A DNA stretch of 64,000 nucleotides, taken from Aliamphritea hakodatensis. Its GTDB lineage: Bacteria > Pseudomonadota > Gammaproteobacteria > Pseudomonadales > Balneatricaceae. Location of the stretch: the NCBI RefSeq assembly GCF_024347195.1, contig NZ_AP025281.1, positions 2,604,001 through 2,668,000 on the forward strand. The letters run 5' to 3'. The notes under the pieces were generated by a model. That model saw only the letters and a program-made list of their open reading frames with translations. It did no database searches and was not told the origin of the DNA. How positions within the stretch are numbered: position 1 is the first letter of the stretch; each line of letters begins with the position of its first letter. Below are positions 1 to 8,881 of this stretch, one piece after another. The translations under genes and the position numbers were made by a program.

Positions 1-975
1 AACCGAGGCAGATTTCTGATTGCAGAACTCCAGCAGCAAGCCTGCAGCTTCCGGTTTGGCAACCGTGGCCAGCTTGTACTCCTCGGCAGCCTGACACTGG
101 ATGATCCGTCGCCTGAACTGTCAGGCCGTTACCATCCGTATGCGCAGCAGGCCGATCAGATCATTCTCTTACTCCCTCCGGAATATTTACTGGAAACAGA
201 AATCATCCTGCCCCGTGCCACGGAACGTAATCTTTCGGATGTGCTCAGATATGAAATTGACCGCTATACCCCGTACAAAGCAGAGCACATCTATTATGGT
301 TACCGGGTCATCGGCATAGCTGACAACGATGACACCCGGATCCGGGTCGCGCTGAAGGTGGTAACCCGCGAAATACTCGAACCGGTACTGAATAAACTGG
401 CTGACTGGGGCGTTGCCCCCGGTGTGATAGCTCCGTCCGCAGAACAAAGTAACAACCTTTACAGTATGAACCTGCTACCGGAAACAGATACCGGTACATC
501 CCGGTCCGGCATGGGAATTTTCTGGCGAACCAGTCTCGTAATCCTGCTGCTGATCGCCTTGCTGATCCTGCCATTCCATTTTCAGCAACAACAGCTGACA
601 TCACTCAGGCAGGCAGTCACGGAACCTAAACTGGCGGCGGAAGAGGCCAGAGCGGTAGAACAGGAATTCATAATACTGAGTCAGAGCCGCACCTTTTTCA
701 GTGAGCAACAGCAGGCATCCTATTCCACACTGGACTTTCTTAAACAACTGACCCGGATATTGCCGGATCACACCTGGATTAACCAGTTACAGATAAACGG
801 TCAGGACATTCGCCTTCAGGGTGAGTCCCGTCAGGCATCGGCACTGATTGGCCTGCTGGATCAGTCACAGCTGATGACGGAGATTGCCTTCGCTTCACCG
901 GTCACACTGAACCCCAGAACCCGGAAGGAACGCTTTGTAATCAGTGGCCGTTTGCATGGGGAGTCAGCACAATGA
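1..975 (+). CDS. gspL: T2SS inner-membrane protein GspL-like, 5' truncated
   Basis: The reading frame is open from the first base, so the N-terminal cytoplasmic (actin-like) part lies outside the window. The visible part has the end of the cytoplasmic domain, then a membrane segment rich in L/I (about residues 178-195 of the visible frame; codons at bases 530-585) and a periplasmic coiled/ferredoxin-like domain with the phrase LPRATERNLSDVLRYEIDRY, typical of GspL/PilN-type proteins. GspL anchors the GspE ATPase to the inner membrane. It overlaps gspM by ATGA, so translation is probably coupled. A PilN-like protein is the alternative, but the following GspM, GspN/C and GspD genes favour a T2SS. 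Confidence 0.8.
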   Translation, partial: NRGRFLIAELQQQACSFRFGNRGQLVLLGSLTLDDPSPELSGRYHPYAQQADQIILLLPPEYLLETEIILPRATERNLSDVLRYEIDRYTPYKAEHIYYGYRVIGIADNDDTRIRVALKVVTREILEPVLNKLADWGVAPGVIAPSAEQSNNLYSMNLLPETDTGTSRSGMGIFWRTSLVILLLIALLILPFHFQQQQLTSLRQAVTEPKLAAEEARAVEQEFIILSQSRTFFSEQQQASYSTLDFLKQLTRILPDHTWINQLQINGQDIRLQGESRQASALIGLLDQSQLMTEIAFASPVTLNPRTRKERFVISGRLHGESAQ

Positions 976-1589
976 GTCCCGCACAGTCAACGTTTAGCCG
1001 CAGCCGCTTTCTGGCACTGGCATTATTAATGATATTTGCCATCCTGATCTACTGGCTGCTCATCGCACCGCTGTTAACCCGATATCTGGAGACCCGGAGT
1101 GAAATTCAGCAGTTAGAACATCAGTTGCAGGTTTACCGCCGGGTAGCTTCAGAATTGCAGGACAACCGTACCAAATTACAGGAGTTACGGGCTGCTGCGC
1201 CGGTAACCGATATCTACCTGAGGGAATCAAAACCCAGTCTGGCGGCCGCTCAGTTGCAACAAATGATCAACTCAATGATCAGCCGTACGGGAGGACAGCT
1301 GGTGAGCACAGGCATTAACAACCTGCAGCAGAACACCCCCTTACAAGCCGTGAGCATTAAAGTTCATCTGCGAACAGAAATTACCGATCTGGTGAAAGTG
1401 CTGTATGCCATCGAACACAGCCGGCCAGTGCTGTTTACCGATGATCTGGTGATCCGTTCGACCATCCGTACTGAGCCGAACACTGTCGTCACCAGCCGGG
1501 GTAAAGCAAAAAGCCGCATCAGAGCCCGCGTTCCGACACTTGACGTACAGTTTAATGTCACCGCATACACATTAGCGGAGGGGATATGA
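972..1589 (+). CDS. gspM: T2SS protein GspM-like (subtype b)
   Basis: This 205-residue protein has a single N-terminal membrane anchor (residues about 13-33), then a coiled-coil (RYLETRSEIQQLEHQLQVYRR) and a small periplasmic domain. That layout fits the GspM/T2SSM_b family, which pairs with GspL in the inner-membrane platform. The start overlaps the gspL stop (ATGA) and its own stop overlaps the next start in the same way, so the three genes form one translationally coupled operon. Sequence identity in this family is low; the call rests on topology and position. Confidence 0.75.
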   Translation: MSPAQSTFSRSRFLALALLMIFAILIYWLLIAPLLTRYLETRSEIQQLEHQLQVYRRVASELQDNRTKLQELRAAAPVTDIYLRESKPSLAAAQLQQMINSMISRTGGQLVSTGINNLQQNTPLQAVSIKVHLRTEITDLVKVLYAIEHSRPVLFTDDLVIRSTIRTEPNTVVTSRGKAKSRIRARVPTLDVQFNVTAYTLAEGI

Positions 1590-2194
1590 ATTTAATTCCA
1601 CCGCCTGAATATCTGGCAGGCACGCTGATAACTCTGCTCCTTACAACACTGTTAGCAGCACCGCTGCATGCCCAGGAAAACGGCACCGGCACCAACACTG
1701 CCAGTACTGGCCCTGATTCGCAGCCCGCACAGACTCAGGAAAACTCTGCCGATACAGCGGCACACCGTACCGCGACGATCAGTGATTATCGCAGCATCAG
1801 TGAAAGGCCGCTGTTTCATGCATCCCGGCGTCCACGGCCCGAAGCCAGCGTTAACAATAACCTTGGTGACCTGTCTGAAAAATGGCGACTGAGCGGCACC
1901 ATTCTCCTGAAACAAACGCCCATTGCCCTGTTTTCATCTAAAGAACAGGGGGGACCCCCCCGGCGGATTGAAGCAGGAATGCCGTTGGAACCCAGCTGGT
2001 TACTGGACGAGGTTGGCCCTGACTATGCACTGGTCAGTAACGGCGAAGAACAGGTACGGTTTGAACTGTGGCAGCCCCGGGAACTGGCCCAGCCTCAGAC
2101 CCAGCAACAGAAGCAGGCGGCAGTAACTAAACCCGACCGGAAAAAGTTAAAGCCACAAATCGTGGAAAAGGCAGTGGATCCAAAAACAGAATAA
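1586..2194 (+). CDS. T2SS GspC/GspN-like periplasmic homology-region protein
   Basis: This 202-residue protein has an N-terminal hydrophobic segment (residues about 10-28, ending AAPLHA). A proline/threonine-rich linker follows, then a domain with the signature DYRSISERPLFHASRRP (about residues 66-82) and a small beta-rich region ending in EEQVRFELW. The xRPLFxxxRRP pattern is characteristic of the HR domain of GspC and the XpsN/GspN-like proteins, which bind the secretin N0 domain. It lies between GspM and GspD, as in Xanthomonas-type T2SS operons. The C-terminal tail is Q/K-rich. Whether it replaces GspC or coexists with one upstream cannot be seen here. Confidence 0.7.
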   Translation: MNLIPPPEYLAGTLITLLLTTLLAAPLHAQENGTGTNTASTGPDSQPAQTQENSADTAAHRTATISDYRSISERPLFHASRRPRPEASVNNNLGDLSEKWRLSGTILLKQTPIALFSSKEQGGPPRRIEAGMPLEPSWLLDEVGPDYALVSNGEEQVRFELWQPRELAQPQTQQQKQAAVTKPDRKKLKPQIVEKAVDPKTE

Positions 2195-2215
2195 CCACTG
2201 CCGAGGAAGGATGTA

Positions 2216-4369
2216 ATGAATAATCTCTCAGTAAGAACAGTGATGCTCTTTGCCAGTTGCTATTTTATTTATGCATGCAGTCTGACACCGGGAGGGCATC
2301 GTCAGGCGCTCGACAACCCCTGGTATTCTGATAACAAAGAGACGCAGCAGGCACCGGGGGAAAACACAAAACAACGGTCAGCCATCAGAGACAGTTCGGC
2401 GATAGCATCCCGTTTTTCGGATCAGGGCAGCCTTAACGAAACAGCCAAAACTCCCAGCTTTGAAATTTATGAAGGTCACGGGGTGATGGTATCTCAAACC
2501 TCATCAGAATCAGCGCCAGCCGCCGCGGAAGGCGAGATCACCATGAATTTCCAGGGCGCTGAAATCAGCGAAGTCATCAAAACCATTCTCGGTGATATCC
2601 TGCAAAAAAACTATGTCATTGATGACCGGGTCAGAGGCTCGGTGCACATGAAAACCAGCCAGCCACTCCTGCAGGAAGAGCTTCTCCCAACCCTTGAAGC
2701 CCTGTTAGCCATCAACGGCGCGGTTTTGCGCCAAACACGCAATTTCTACGAAATCGTCCCCGCCGAATCGGCACTGGATTCAGGCTATTCACCACAAACA
2801 GGTTTAAAAAGCGGACGGGGTTATCAGGTACTGATTATGCCCCTGCGGTATATCGCATCTTCGGAAATGATGAAAATACTGGAGCCGCTGAAGCCCAAAC
2901 AGGGCCTGCTTGAAGTCGACAGCCGCCGTAACCTGCTGATCGTTGCCGGCTCAGCAGATGAACTCCAGAACATCCAGGAAACGGTGAATATTTTCGATGT
3001 CGATCAGCTCAAAGGCATGTCAGTCGGGTTATTCCGGCTGCAGACAGTGGCTGCTGATGTAATGATTGAAGAACTGGAAGCCATTTTTGGTGATGCCGCT
3101 GAAGGGCCTCTGGCCGGATTTGTTCAGTTTCTGCCAATCGATCGACTCAATGCGCTATTAGTAATTACGCCGCAAAAAAAATACCTGCGTGATGTGAAGG
3201 TTTGGATCAAACGGCTGGACCGGGCAGAAGATCCACGCGGCACAAACATGTATGTGTACTACGTGCAGAATGGCAAAGCAGAAAATCTGGCAGAAATGCT
3301 GTCAGAGCTGTTTGAAGGCCAGCGCCGCAGCCGTCAGGCCGATGAAGGTAATACATCCGTAAACCGTCCCCGACCGGTGAATGAGCCGGATACAGACGCC
3401 GATACACAGACCGCGCAAAGTACAAGCCCGGTACGGTTAAGTTCTGCACAGCCTTCTGACGGGTCCAGCCTCGATGTTGGGGATGTAAGTATTATTGCCG
3501 ATGAAGAAAACAATGCGTTACTCATTCTGGCGTCAGCCCTTGATTATGAAAAGGTACAGCGAGCCATTCAGAAACTGGATGTACTGCCATTACAGGTGCT
3601 GGTTGAAGCTACCATTGTAGAGGTCTCGCTGGAAGATGAGCTGCGCTATGGCCTGCAATGGTTCTTCAAATCCTCCCTGGATGGTAAATCCTCCAGAGGT
3701 TCTGTCGGTAACGTGCCGATTGTGACTCCCAGCAACTTTTTCGCCACCGCTAACTTTGAAGTATTCGATGCCGCCGGAACCCGCTTACTGCTGAACGCGC
3801 TGGCAGAAGACTCCAAGTTGAATGTTATATCTTCACCCACGCTGATGGTGCTGGATAATCATACCGCAACCATAAGGGTTGGCGATCAGGTACCGGTACG
3901 GACATCGGAAACCACATCTACGGCAAGCGACAACCTGAACACCACCAGCACTATTCAGTTCAGGGATACCGGTGTATTGCTGGAAGTTACACCCAGGGTA
4001 AATGCCGGGGGTATGGTCGTACTGGATATCAAACAGGAAGTGAACGATGTTGACCAGACAACGACCTCCGGCATTGATTCACCGACCATCATCCAGCGGC
4101 AAATTGAAACCAGTGTGGCCGTACAGAGTGGCGAAACCCTCGTGCTTGGTGGTCTTATAAAAGAAAACCGCGATACCGGTAGTGGCGGGGTACCGGGGAT
4201 ACGGCATTTACCGGTTGTCGGCTGGCTATTTGGCAGTGAGCGAAAGAGCGTCAGCCGTACAGAGCTGGTCGTTATGATCACGCCAACGGCGGTCACCGAC
4301 AAAGAGGAAGCCCGGGATGTCACCCGGGAATACCGCGAGAAACTCAAAGGCGTTGAATTTCCGCTTTAA
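2216..4369 (+). CDS. gspD: T2SS secretin GspD
   Basis: This 717-residue outer-membrane secretin forms the exit channel of the T2SS. It begins with a lipoprotein-type signal ending IYAC (Cys21), so it may be lipidated. A disordered linker precedes the N0 domain (about residues 106-175, EITMNFQGAEISEVIKTILG). N1-N3 repeats follow, with an N2-N3 loop rich in S/T/D around residues 370-420, then the C-terminal secretin barrel (about 480-700) with VPVRTSETT, VLLEVTPRV and TLVLGGLI motifs. A good Shine-Dalgarno (GAGGAAGG) precedes the start. It is the last gene of the gspL-M-N-D run. The lipobox plus the nearby GspAB pair suggests assembly by the ExeAB route. Confidence 0.93.
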   Translation: MNNLSVRTVMLFASCYFIYACSLTPGGHRQALDNPWYSDNKETQQAPGENTKQRSAIRDSSAIASRFSDQGSLNETAKTPSFEIYEGHGVMVSQTSSESAPAAAEGEITMNFQGAEISEVIKTILGDILQKNYVIDDRVRGSVHMKTSQPLLQEELLPTLEALLAINGAVLRQTRNFYEIVPAESALDSGYSPQTGLKSGRGYQVLIMPLRYIASSEMMKILEPLKPKQGLLEVDSRRNLLIVAGSADELQNIQETVNIFDVDQLKGMSVGLFRLQTVAADVMIEELEAIFGDAAEGPLAGFVQFLPIDRLNALLVITPQKKYLRDVKVWIKRLDRAEDPRGTNMYVYYVQNGKAENLAEMLSELFEGQRRSRQADEGNTSVNRPRPVNEPDTDADTQTAQSTSPVRLSSAQPSDGSSLDVGDVSIIADEENNALLILASALDYEKVQRAIQKLDVLPLQVLVEATIVEVSLEDELRYGLQWFFKSSLDGKSSRGSVGNVPIVTPSNFFATANFEVFDAAGTRLLLNALAEDSKLNVISSPTLMVLDNHTATIRVGDQVPVRTSETTSTASDNLNTTSTIQFRDTGVLLEVTPRVNAGGMVVLDIKQEVNDVDQTTTSGIDSPTIIQRQIETSVAVQSGETLVLGGLIKENRDTGSGGVPGIRHLPVVGWLFGSERKSVSRTELVVMITPTAVTDKEEARDVTREYREKLKGVEFPL

Positions 4370-4377
4370 TATTTTCC

Positions 4378-4401
4378 TGCCGGTGCCTACCCGCACCGGC
4401 A
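4378..4401 (+). terminator. Hairpin downstream of gspD
   Basis: A perfect 9-bp stem (TGCCGGTGC / GCACCGGCA) with a 6-nt loop lies 8 bases after the gspD stop. Only a short, mixed T-containing tail follows, so it may be a weak intrinsic terminator or an mRNA-stabilising hairpin. Confidence 0.5.
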
Positions 4402-4640
4402 ACTTTACACAGACTAACAACTCCTGCCTGCTAAAACACCTTCACTTCTTTATCTAATTAATTGATTAATTGGCACTTGTATCCGCAAAAAACTTATTGC
4501 GTTTAGCAGTACGTCATTTTAAACAGCTACCGTAAAGCGGTTGTTACACAGAACCTCAGGTTTTGTATACCGCCTATACATTCCTTACTTTTTACAGAAT
4601 TTTAATAGAAATAAACTCCTATAAATCAACACCTTACAAA

Positions 4641-4658
4641 CAGGCACAGAACTTGCCT
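4641..4658 (+). promoter_or_regulatory. Sigma-54 (-24/-12) promoter
   Basis: The sequence AGGCAC-N5-TTGCC has the invariant GG (4643-4644) and GC (4655-4656) separated by 10 bases, as sigma-54 promoters require. It predicts a start near 4668 and a 5' leader of about 200 nt before the ATG at 4869. A sigma-54-dependent activator is encoded nearby at 12136-13509. The rest of 4402-4868 is AT-rich with no convincing gene. Confidence 0.7.
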
Positions 4659-4868
4659 ACTTAAAGACGCTACTCTTGCTGCCTGATCACTCAGTCTGAT
4701 TACGCACAACGGAACGCAACAGAACCTCCCAAGCGGGAAAAGCAGGCAGGGTAGCCCCAAAAAACAGAGCAGGATAACGACCTCACGTCTGAGACAAACG
4801 CAGTATATGTTGTGTCGATGCGGATGCCTCTGTGGCAATTATTTCCTGCGGAATTGGTGAGGTGCAAT

Positions 4869-7088
4869 ATGAAACAAACGACACTCTTCCGATATATACA
4901 GGCATGGTTTTTCGGATGCTTTATGTGTTTGGCATCCGTGTCAGCCCATGCTGTACATGACGGTTTCTTTCAGCTCGAAGGGAATGCGGTTGATGATGCT
5001 GCGGCAACAGAACCCGATGACTGGGAAACCCTCTATGATGACTTAATCAACGGAACAAACAACGGTAACGATGATGTCTTTACATTTGTTTCCGAGAACG
5101 CAGATATTTCCATATTCGGCGGCGGTAACAAAGACATCCATGATGTCAGCGACTGGAGCTGGGGAGACGGCTCAGTACCGGATAAAAGTGATATCCGCGA
5201 CGCCTTCGCTGCCGCATATAATGACAACGGCGACCTGACGGTCTACTTTGGTGCTGACCGCTTTGCAAATGCCGGTGACACCTTTCTGGGCTTCTGGTTC
5301 TTCGTTGAAGAGGTTGGCATCATTGATGACCCTCAGGACCCGGATTTTGGACAGTTTTTCGGGAATCACACATCAGCCACCTTCAGTAACGGCAAGTACA
5401 GCAACGGTGACGTTCTGGTGCTGGTCAACTTCCCGCAGGCTAACAATGCTGTACCGTTAATCCAGGTGCTGGTATGGGATGAAACCTGTCCTAAAGCTGC
5501 CAGCAATAACCCTGGTCCTTTAGACTGTGCCGCCAGAAACCTGCGCTTAATTGAAGGTCAGTCCGGTGCCGGTGCAATCTGTGGTGGTCCGGGTGCTGAT
5601 CTGGCCTGTGCTGTTTCAAACGATGAAAACGGCCCTAACGACCCGACTGCCAGCCCATGGCCTTATACCTCAAAAGACGGTTTTGTTAACCAGTTCCCAT
5701 ATGAAACCTTCTTCGAAGGGGGTATTAACATCACTCAACTGGTCGGTGGTGACGGCTGCTTTGCCAGCTTCATGGCCGAAACCCGTTCTTCCAGCTCATT
5801 TACTGCTCAGCTGAAAGATTTCATTACTGGCGCGTTCCCACTGTGCGGTTTTGAAGTCGATAAGTTCTGTAAAGCCGATATTAACGGTGACGATACCCAG
5901 GTAACCGTCAGCTTTGCCGGTAACATTGATAATACCGGTGTCGCTTCTCTGTCCATTGACCTGACTGATACTGCCCCCGGCGGTGTCGCTGTGTTTGATG
6001 CATTCTGCATCGATACAGGCGGAGACGGTTGTGACGGTGGTGATACAGCTATCACCAACACCGGTACTGCAGGCGAACCGACTGTCGTCGTACCCGGTGG
6101 TACTGTGGTTCGTTACGAAGGCCATTACACCGTGGCCAATCCGGACCTGTCCGATCTGAACTTTACGGATACGGTTACCGCAGAAGCGTACTCTACCACC
6201 GGTGGAGGCTCTCTGATAGATACCAAAGAAGCCATCGCGGCATGCTTTGCGTCTAACCCAACCCTTGCAGTGACGAAGAACTGCACAGCCGCGCTGATAA
6301 ACAATGATACTTATCAGGCAACGCTGAGCGGTACCATTGAAAATACCGGTAACGTCCTGCTGTCGAATGTCGACCTGGCTGACGTGGCTACCGACGGTTC
6401 AGGCATCACACCAAACAACTTTGTTGCCTGGTATGAGTCTGTGACTGTTAACGGTATTCAGGATGCCGGTGAGGCTAACCTCACTCTGGGCAGTGGCACC
6501 ATGGAAATCGGTGACCTTGTGGCTTATTCAGGTTCACTGACTAAAACCAATGACACCGACCATTCCGATACAATAACAGCCAGTGCAGATTATCTGGTTG
6601 ATAACCTTGTTGACGAATCTGCCAGTGATACCGCCAGCGTACTGACATGCGCTCTGGCACCGTTACGTGACCTGACCATCGTTAAAGAGTGCGGTACTCA
6701 GGCTGACCCGGATGGCGTTGCACTGGTTGCACACCAGGGGGCACTGGCCGTCGAGATCACTAACCTGATCACGGTCACCAACTCAGGTAATACCAGCGAT
6801 CATGAGGATCTTAACGTACTGCTGACTGACACCCTTGCAGAAACCGTTGAGAAAGTCAGTGGTCCTGCCGGAATGTCATGTACCAATGCTGGCTGTAATG
6901 GCCGGTTAGATGTGGGTGAGACTCTGGTCATCAAGACCACTTATCTGCCTGATGCTGACCTTGGCCCAATCATTGAGCAGGGCACAGCAACATTCACCAA
7001 CACAGCAACTGCCGCATTCTCAGGCGTACTGACTCAGGGTGATCCTGAAGACAAGTCTGACAGTGCAACCTGTGAATTGTGTAATTAA
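4869..7088 (+). CDS. Exported DUF11-like repeat protein
   Basis: The start is placed at 4869 (MKQTTLFRY) rather than the upstream in-frame ATG at 4812. A GGTGAGG ribosome site precedes it and a signal peptide follows directly, ending SAHA about 29 residues in. The mature protein of about 710 residues has an Asp/Gly-rich N-terminal region (GGGNKDIHDVSDW, FGADRFANAGDTF) followed by at least three beta-sandwich repeats with VTKNC/VKEC openings and DTA/NTG phrases. These resemble the DUF11 conserved-repeat domain of surface and secreted proteins. Paired cysteines recur in each repeat and could form disulphides. Its position next to gspD and its sigma-54 promoter suggest a T2SS-exported or surface-displayed product. 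Function is unknown. Confidence 0.8.
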   Translation: MKQTTLFRYIQAWFFGCFMCLASVSAHAVHDGFFQLEGNAVDDAAATEPDDWETLYDDLINGTNNGNDDVFTFVSENADISIFGGGNKDIHDVSDWSWGDGSVPDKSDIRDAFAAAYNDNGDLTVYFGADRFANAGDTFLGFWFFVEEVGIIDDPQDPDFGQFFGNHTSATFSNGKYSNGDVLVLVNFPQANNAVPLIQVLVWDETCPKAASNNPGPLDCAARNLRLIEGQSGAGAICGGPGADLACAVSNDENGPNDPTASPWPYTSKDGFVNQFPYETFFEGGINITQLVGGDGCFASFMAETRSSSSFTAQLKDFITGAFPLCGFEVDKFCKADINGDDTQVTVSFAGNIDNTGVASLSIDLTDTAPGGVAVFDAFCIDTGGDGCDGGDTAITNTGTAGEPTVVVPGGTVVRYEGHYTVANPDLSDLNFTDTVTAEAYSTTGGGSLIDTKEAIAACFASNPTLAVTKNCTAALINNDTYQATLSGTIENTGNVLLSNVDLADVATDGSGITPNNFVAWYESVTVNGIQDAGEANLTLGSGTMEIGDLVAYSGSLTKTNDTDHSDTITASADYLVDNLVDESASDTASVLTCALAPLRDLTIVKECGTQADPDGVALVAHQGALAVEITNLITVTNSGNTSDHEDLNVLLTDTLAETVEKVSGPAGMSCTNAGCNGRLDVGETLVIKTTYLPDADLGPIIEQGTATFTNTATAAFSGVLTQGDPEDKSDSATCELCN

Positions 7089-7121
7089 TATGATTACTCA
7101 GTAACACAGAGGCATAGCATA

Positions 7122-7147
7122 GCGGGGGCATCGGCCCCCGCTTTTTT
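7122..7147 (+). terminator. Rho-independent terminator
   Basis: GCGGGGGC-ATCG-GCCCCCGC forms an 8-bp GC stem followed by TTTTTTA, 33 bases after the stop of the exported protein gene. It separates that gene from the next sigma-54 unit. Confidence 0.95.
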
Positions 7148-7205
7148 ATTCTTCGCCGTTAAATTTACCTGCTGAACCTGTGCCAGAAACCTCAGTTTCA
7201 TCATC

Positions 7206-7242
7206 TTTACACATAGTTCACGGTGAATTACCGATGTGTAAA
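7206..7242. promoter_or_regulatory. Inverted repeat, candidate activator-binding site
   Basis: TTTACACAT at 7206-7214 and ATGTGTAAA at 7234-7242 are perfect 9-bp arms separated by 19 bases. The dyad lies about 75-110 bases upstream of the -24 element at 7318, the normal position for a sigma-54 enhancer site. It has not been shown to bind anything; that role is inference. Confidence 0.4.
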
Positions 7243-7315
7243 CACTGCCTTACTAAGCGGGGAAAAAAAGCACTAAACCTCTCCAATAACCACCTGATAT
7301 CAATAAGTTATATTC

Positions 7316-7332
7316 ATGGCACGGTATATGCT
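7316..7332 (+). promoter_or_regulatory. Sigma-54 (-24/-12) promoter
   Basis: TGGCAC-N5-ATGCT has GG at 7318-7319 and GC at 7330-7331 with 10 bases between. The -24 half matches the consensus exactly and the -12 half has one change (ATGC for TTGC). The predicted start near 7343 leaves a leader of about 135 nt before the ATG at 7478. Confidence 0.7.
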
Positions 7333-7477
7333 CACTATATACAAAGTGCTGTAATCAGGCTTGTTCGGGGGAATGTTGTTTCAGCGCTTGTCACAGAAGC
7401 AGGGGCAGAGTTCCTGCTTCTTCTAAGGGCTGCCAGAACGACCTGACAGCAGTCTTTAACCAAAAGGAGGACAAGCC

Positions 7478-8818
7478 ATGTCTTATATAACATCTGACTA
7501 TAATGGCTGTACTAACGGCACACCCCACCAAAGACTGTGGAGTTTTGCAGTAGGGGGGCTCTGTGCCATGATGCTTTCGGTCTCAGCAAATGCAGGCCAC
7601 ACGGACTTTCAGGACCGTGCGGGCTCACCAACCGATCCGGGCGGAATAGTTCCGCATGTTTATGAGGGCAACCCAACCTGTTCTCAACTGGGTGAGGTGA
7701 GCGGAATCCCCGGATTGCTGGAAATTAAGCTGCATCCTGAGGACTATCTCTCAAACCCTTACGTCGATATTACCCTGACCGGGAATAACACATTCAAATG
7801 GGAGAACTTTCAGGGCCAGATTCAGGGGATTTTTGTAAAAGGCGGCCCAATCGGCGGCAACATGTATGATTACACGGGTACAGGCATCAGCACCGACGGT
7901 AATCTGCATTCTCCCTTACATCCAAGAAAAGAACAATTCAGTGGCCTGAGCCATATCTCGTTCTGCTATCTGCCAGGCAGCCCGGACATCACCGTTGAGA
8001 AAAGCTGTCCTTCAGCACCGCAATTACTCAACAATGGTGAAAACGGCGCCCGTTACACCTATGAAGTTAAAGTCACTAACAGTGGTGACGGCGTACTTAA
8101 TAACTTCATGGTTGATGACTCACTGACAAATGTCGCCAGCTGTAATATAACCAATGTACCTGAGCAACTGGGTGAAGACGCTATGGCCACCATCAGCGTG
8201 GTCTGTGATTCCGCCACTCCATTGCCTAACAATGGTTATAACGAAGTGACTGTTACCGCTGATACCGAGTTTGGCCACCAGCCAACTGTCAGCGATGACA
8301 GCAATGCAAGCTGCCCTGATTTCGCACCACCAAGCGTGGTGATTGAAAAGAGCTGTGCTGATCCGATGATCCGTTTAAAAGAGGTCACCGTTGGCGAAGC
8401 AACCATTCTGGGTGTGCAGGCCTGTGTTGATATCCGCGTTACCAACAACGGTAATGATGAAACACTGACCAACATTGTTCTGGTGGATGAAATCGCCCTT
8501 GATCAGAACCTGCCGATAAATGATCTGGCACCGGGTGCCTATAAAGATCTGAATATCTGCTATTACCCAAGCATGCCTACCGGCGAAACACTGCTGCACG
8601 GTGACGGTATCTATTCACTGTTTACTGTGTACATGCAAGGCGAAACCCCTGAGGCTCTGTTCTCTAATACAGCCGTTGTGATGGCAGAAGGGATCTTCTC
8701 TGGAGCGCAAGTCTCCGATGATGACGATGCCAATTGTTCAATCTGCGTATCCGACACACCAGGGTTACCGTCCGAATGCCCCAGCCCGGACATGAATCCT
8801 TATCTGTTAACTGAGTAA
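7478..8818 (+). CDS. Second exported DUF11-like repeat protein
   Basis: This 446-residue protein is preceded by a strong AAAGGAGG site. It has a long signal peptide (hydrophobic core WSFAVGGLCAMMLSV, cleavage after SANA, about residue 38). The mature part has an N-terminal domain and two or more beta repeats opening with ITVEKSC and VVIEKSC and containing TYEVKVTNSGDG and VTNNGND phrases, typical of DUF11-like domains. It resembles the C-terminal repeats of the product of 4869-7088 (VTKNC / VKEC openings), so the two are likely distant paralogues. It has its own sigma-54 promoter and terminator. A role as matrix or surface adhesin cargo of the adjacent T2SS is inference only. Confidence 0.8.
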   Translation: MSYITSDYNGCTNGTPHQRLWSFAVGGLCAMMLSVSANAGHTDFQDRAGSPTDPGGIVPHVYEGNPTCSQLGEVSGIPGLLEIKLHPEDYLSNPYVDITLTGNNTFKWENFQGQIQGIFVKGGPIGGNMYDYTGTGISTDGNLHSPLHPRKEQFSGLSHISFCYLPGSPDITVEKSCPSAPQLLNNGENGARYTYEVKVTNSGDGVLNNFMVDDSLTNVASCNITNVPEQLGEDAMATISVVCDSATPLPNNGYNEVTVTADTEFGHQPTVSDDSNASCPDFAPPSVVIEKSCADPMIRLKEVTVGEATILGVQACVDIRVTNNGNDETLTNIVLVDEIALDQNLPINDLAPGAYKDLNICYYPSMPTGETLLHGDGIYSLFTVYMQGETPEALFSNTAVVMAEGIFSGAQVSDDDDANCSICVSDTPGLPSECPSPDMNPYLLTE

Positions 8819-8830
8819 ACGGAGTAATAA

Positions 8831-8857
8831 AAAACCGGCCCATTCCGGGCCGGTTTT
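8831..8857. terminator. Bidirectional terminator
   Basis: AAAACCGGCCC-ATTCC-GGGCCGGTTTT is an 11-bp perfect stem with T-runs on both strands. It lies between the convergent exported-protein and metalloprotease genes. Confidence 0.95.
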
Positions 8858-8881
8858 CTTACAGCTATTCAATCTTGCCGG

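Noticed and set aside
4460..4500. TGGCAC followed by CCGC as a further sigma-54 promoter
   Set aside because: GG to GC spacing is 11 rather than 10 and the -12 half is poor; the site at 4641 is better.
7180..7446. 88-codon plus-strand ORF before the second exported gene
   Set aside because: It spans the sigma-54 promoter and the dyad, has no ribosome site and odd composition.
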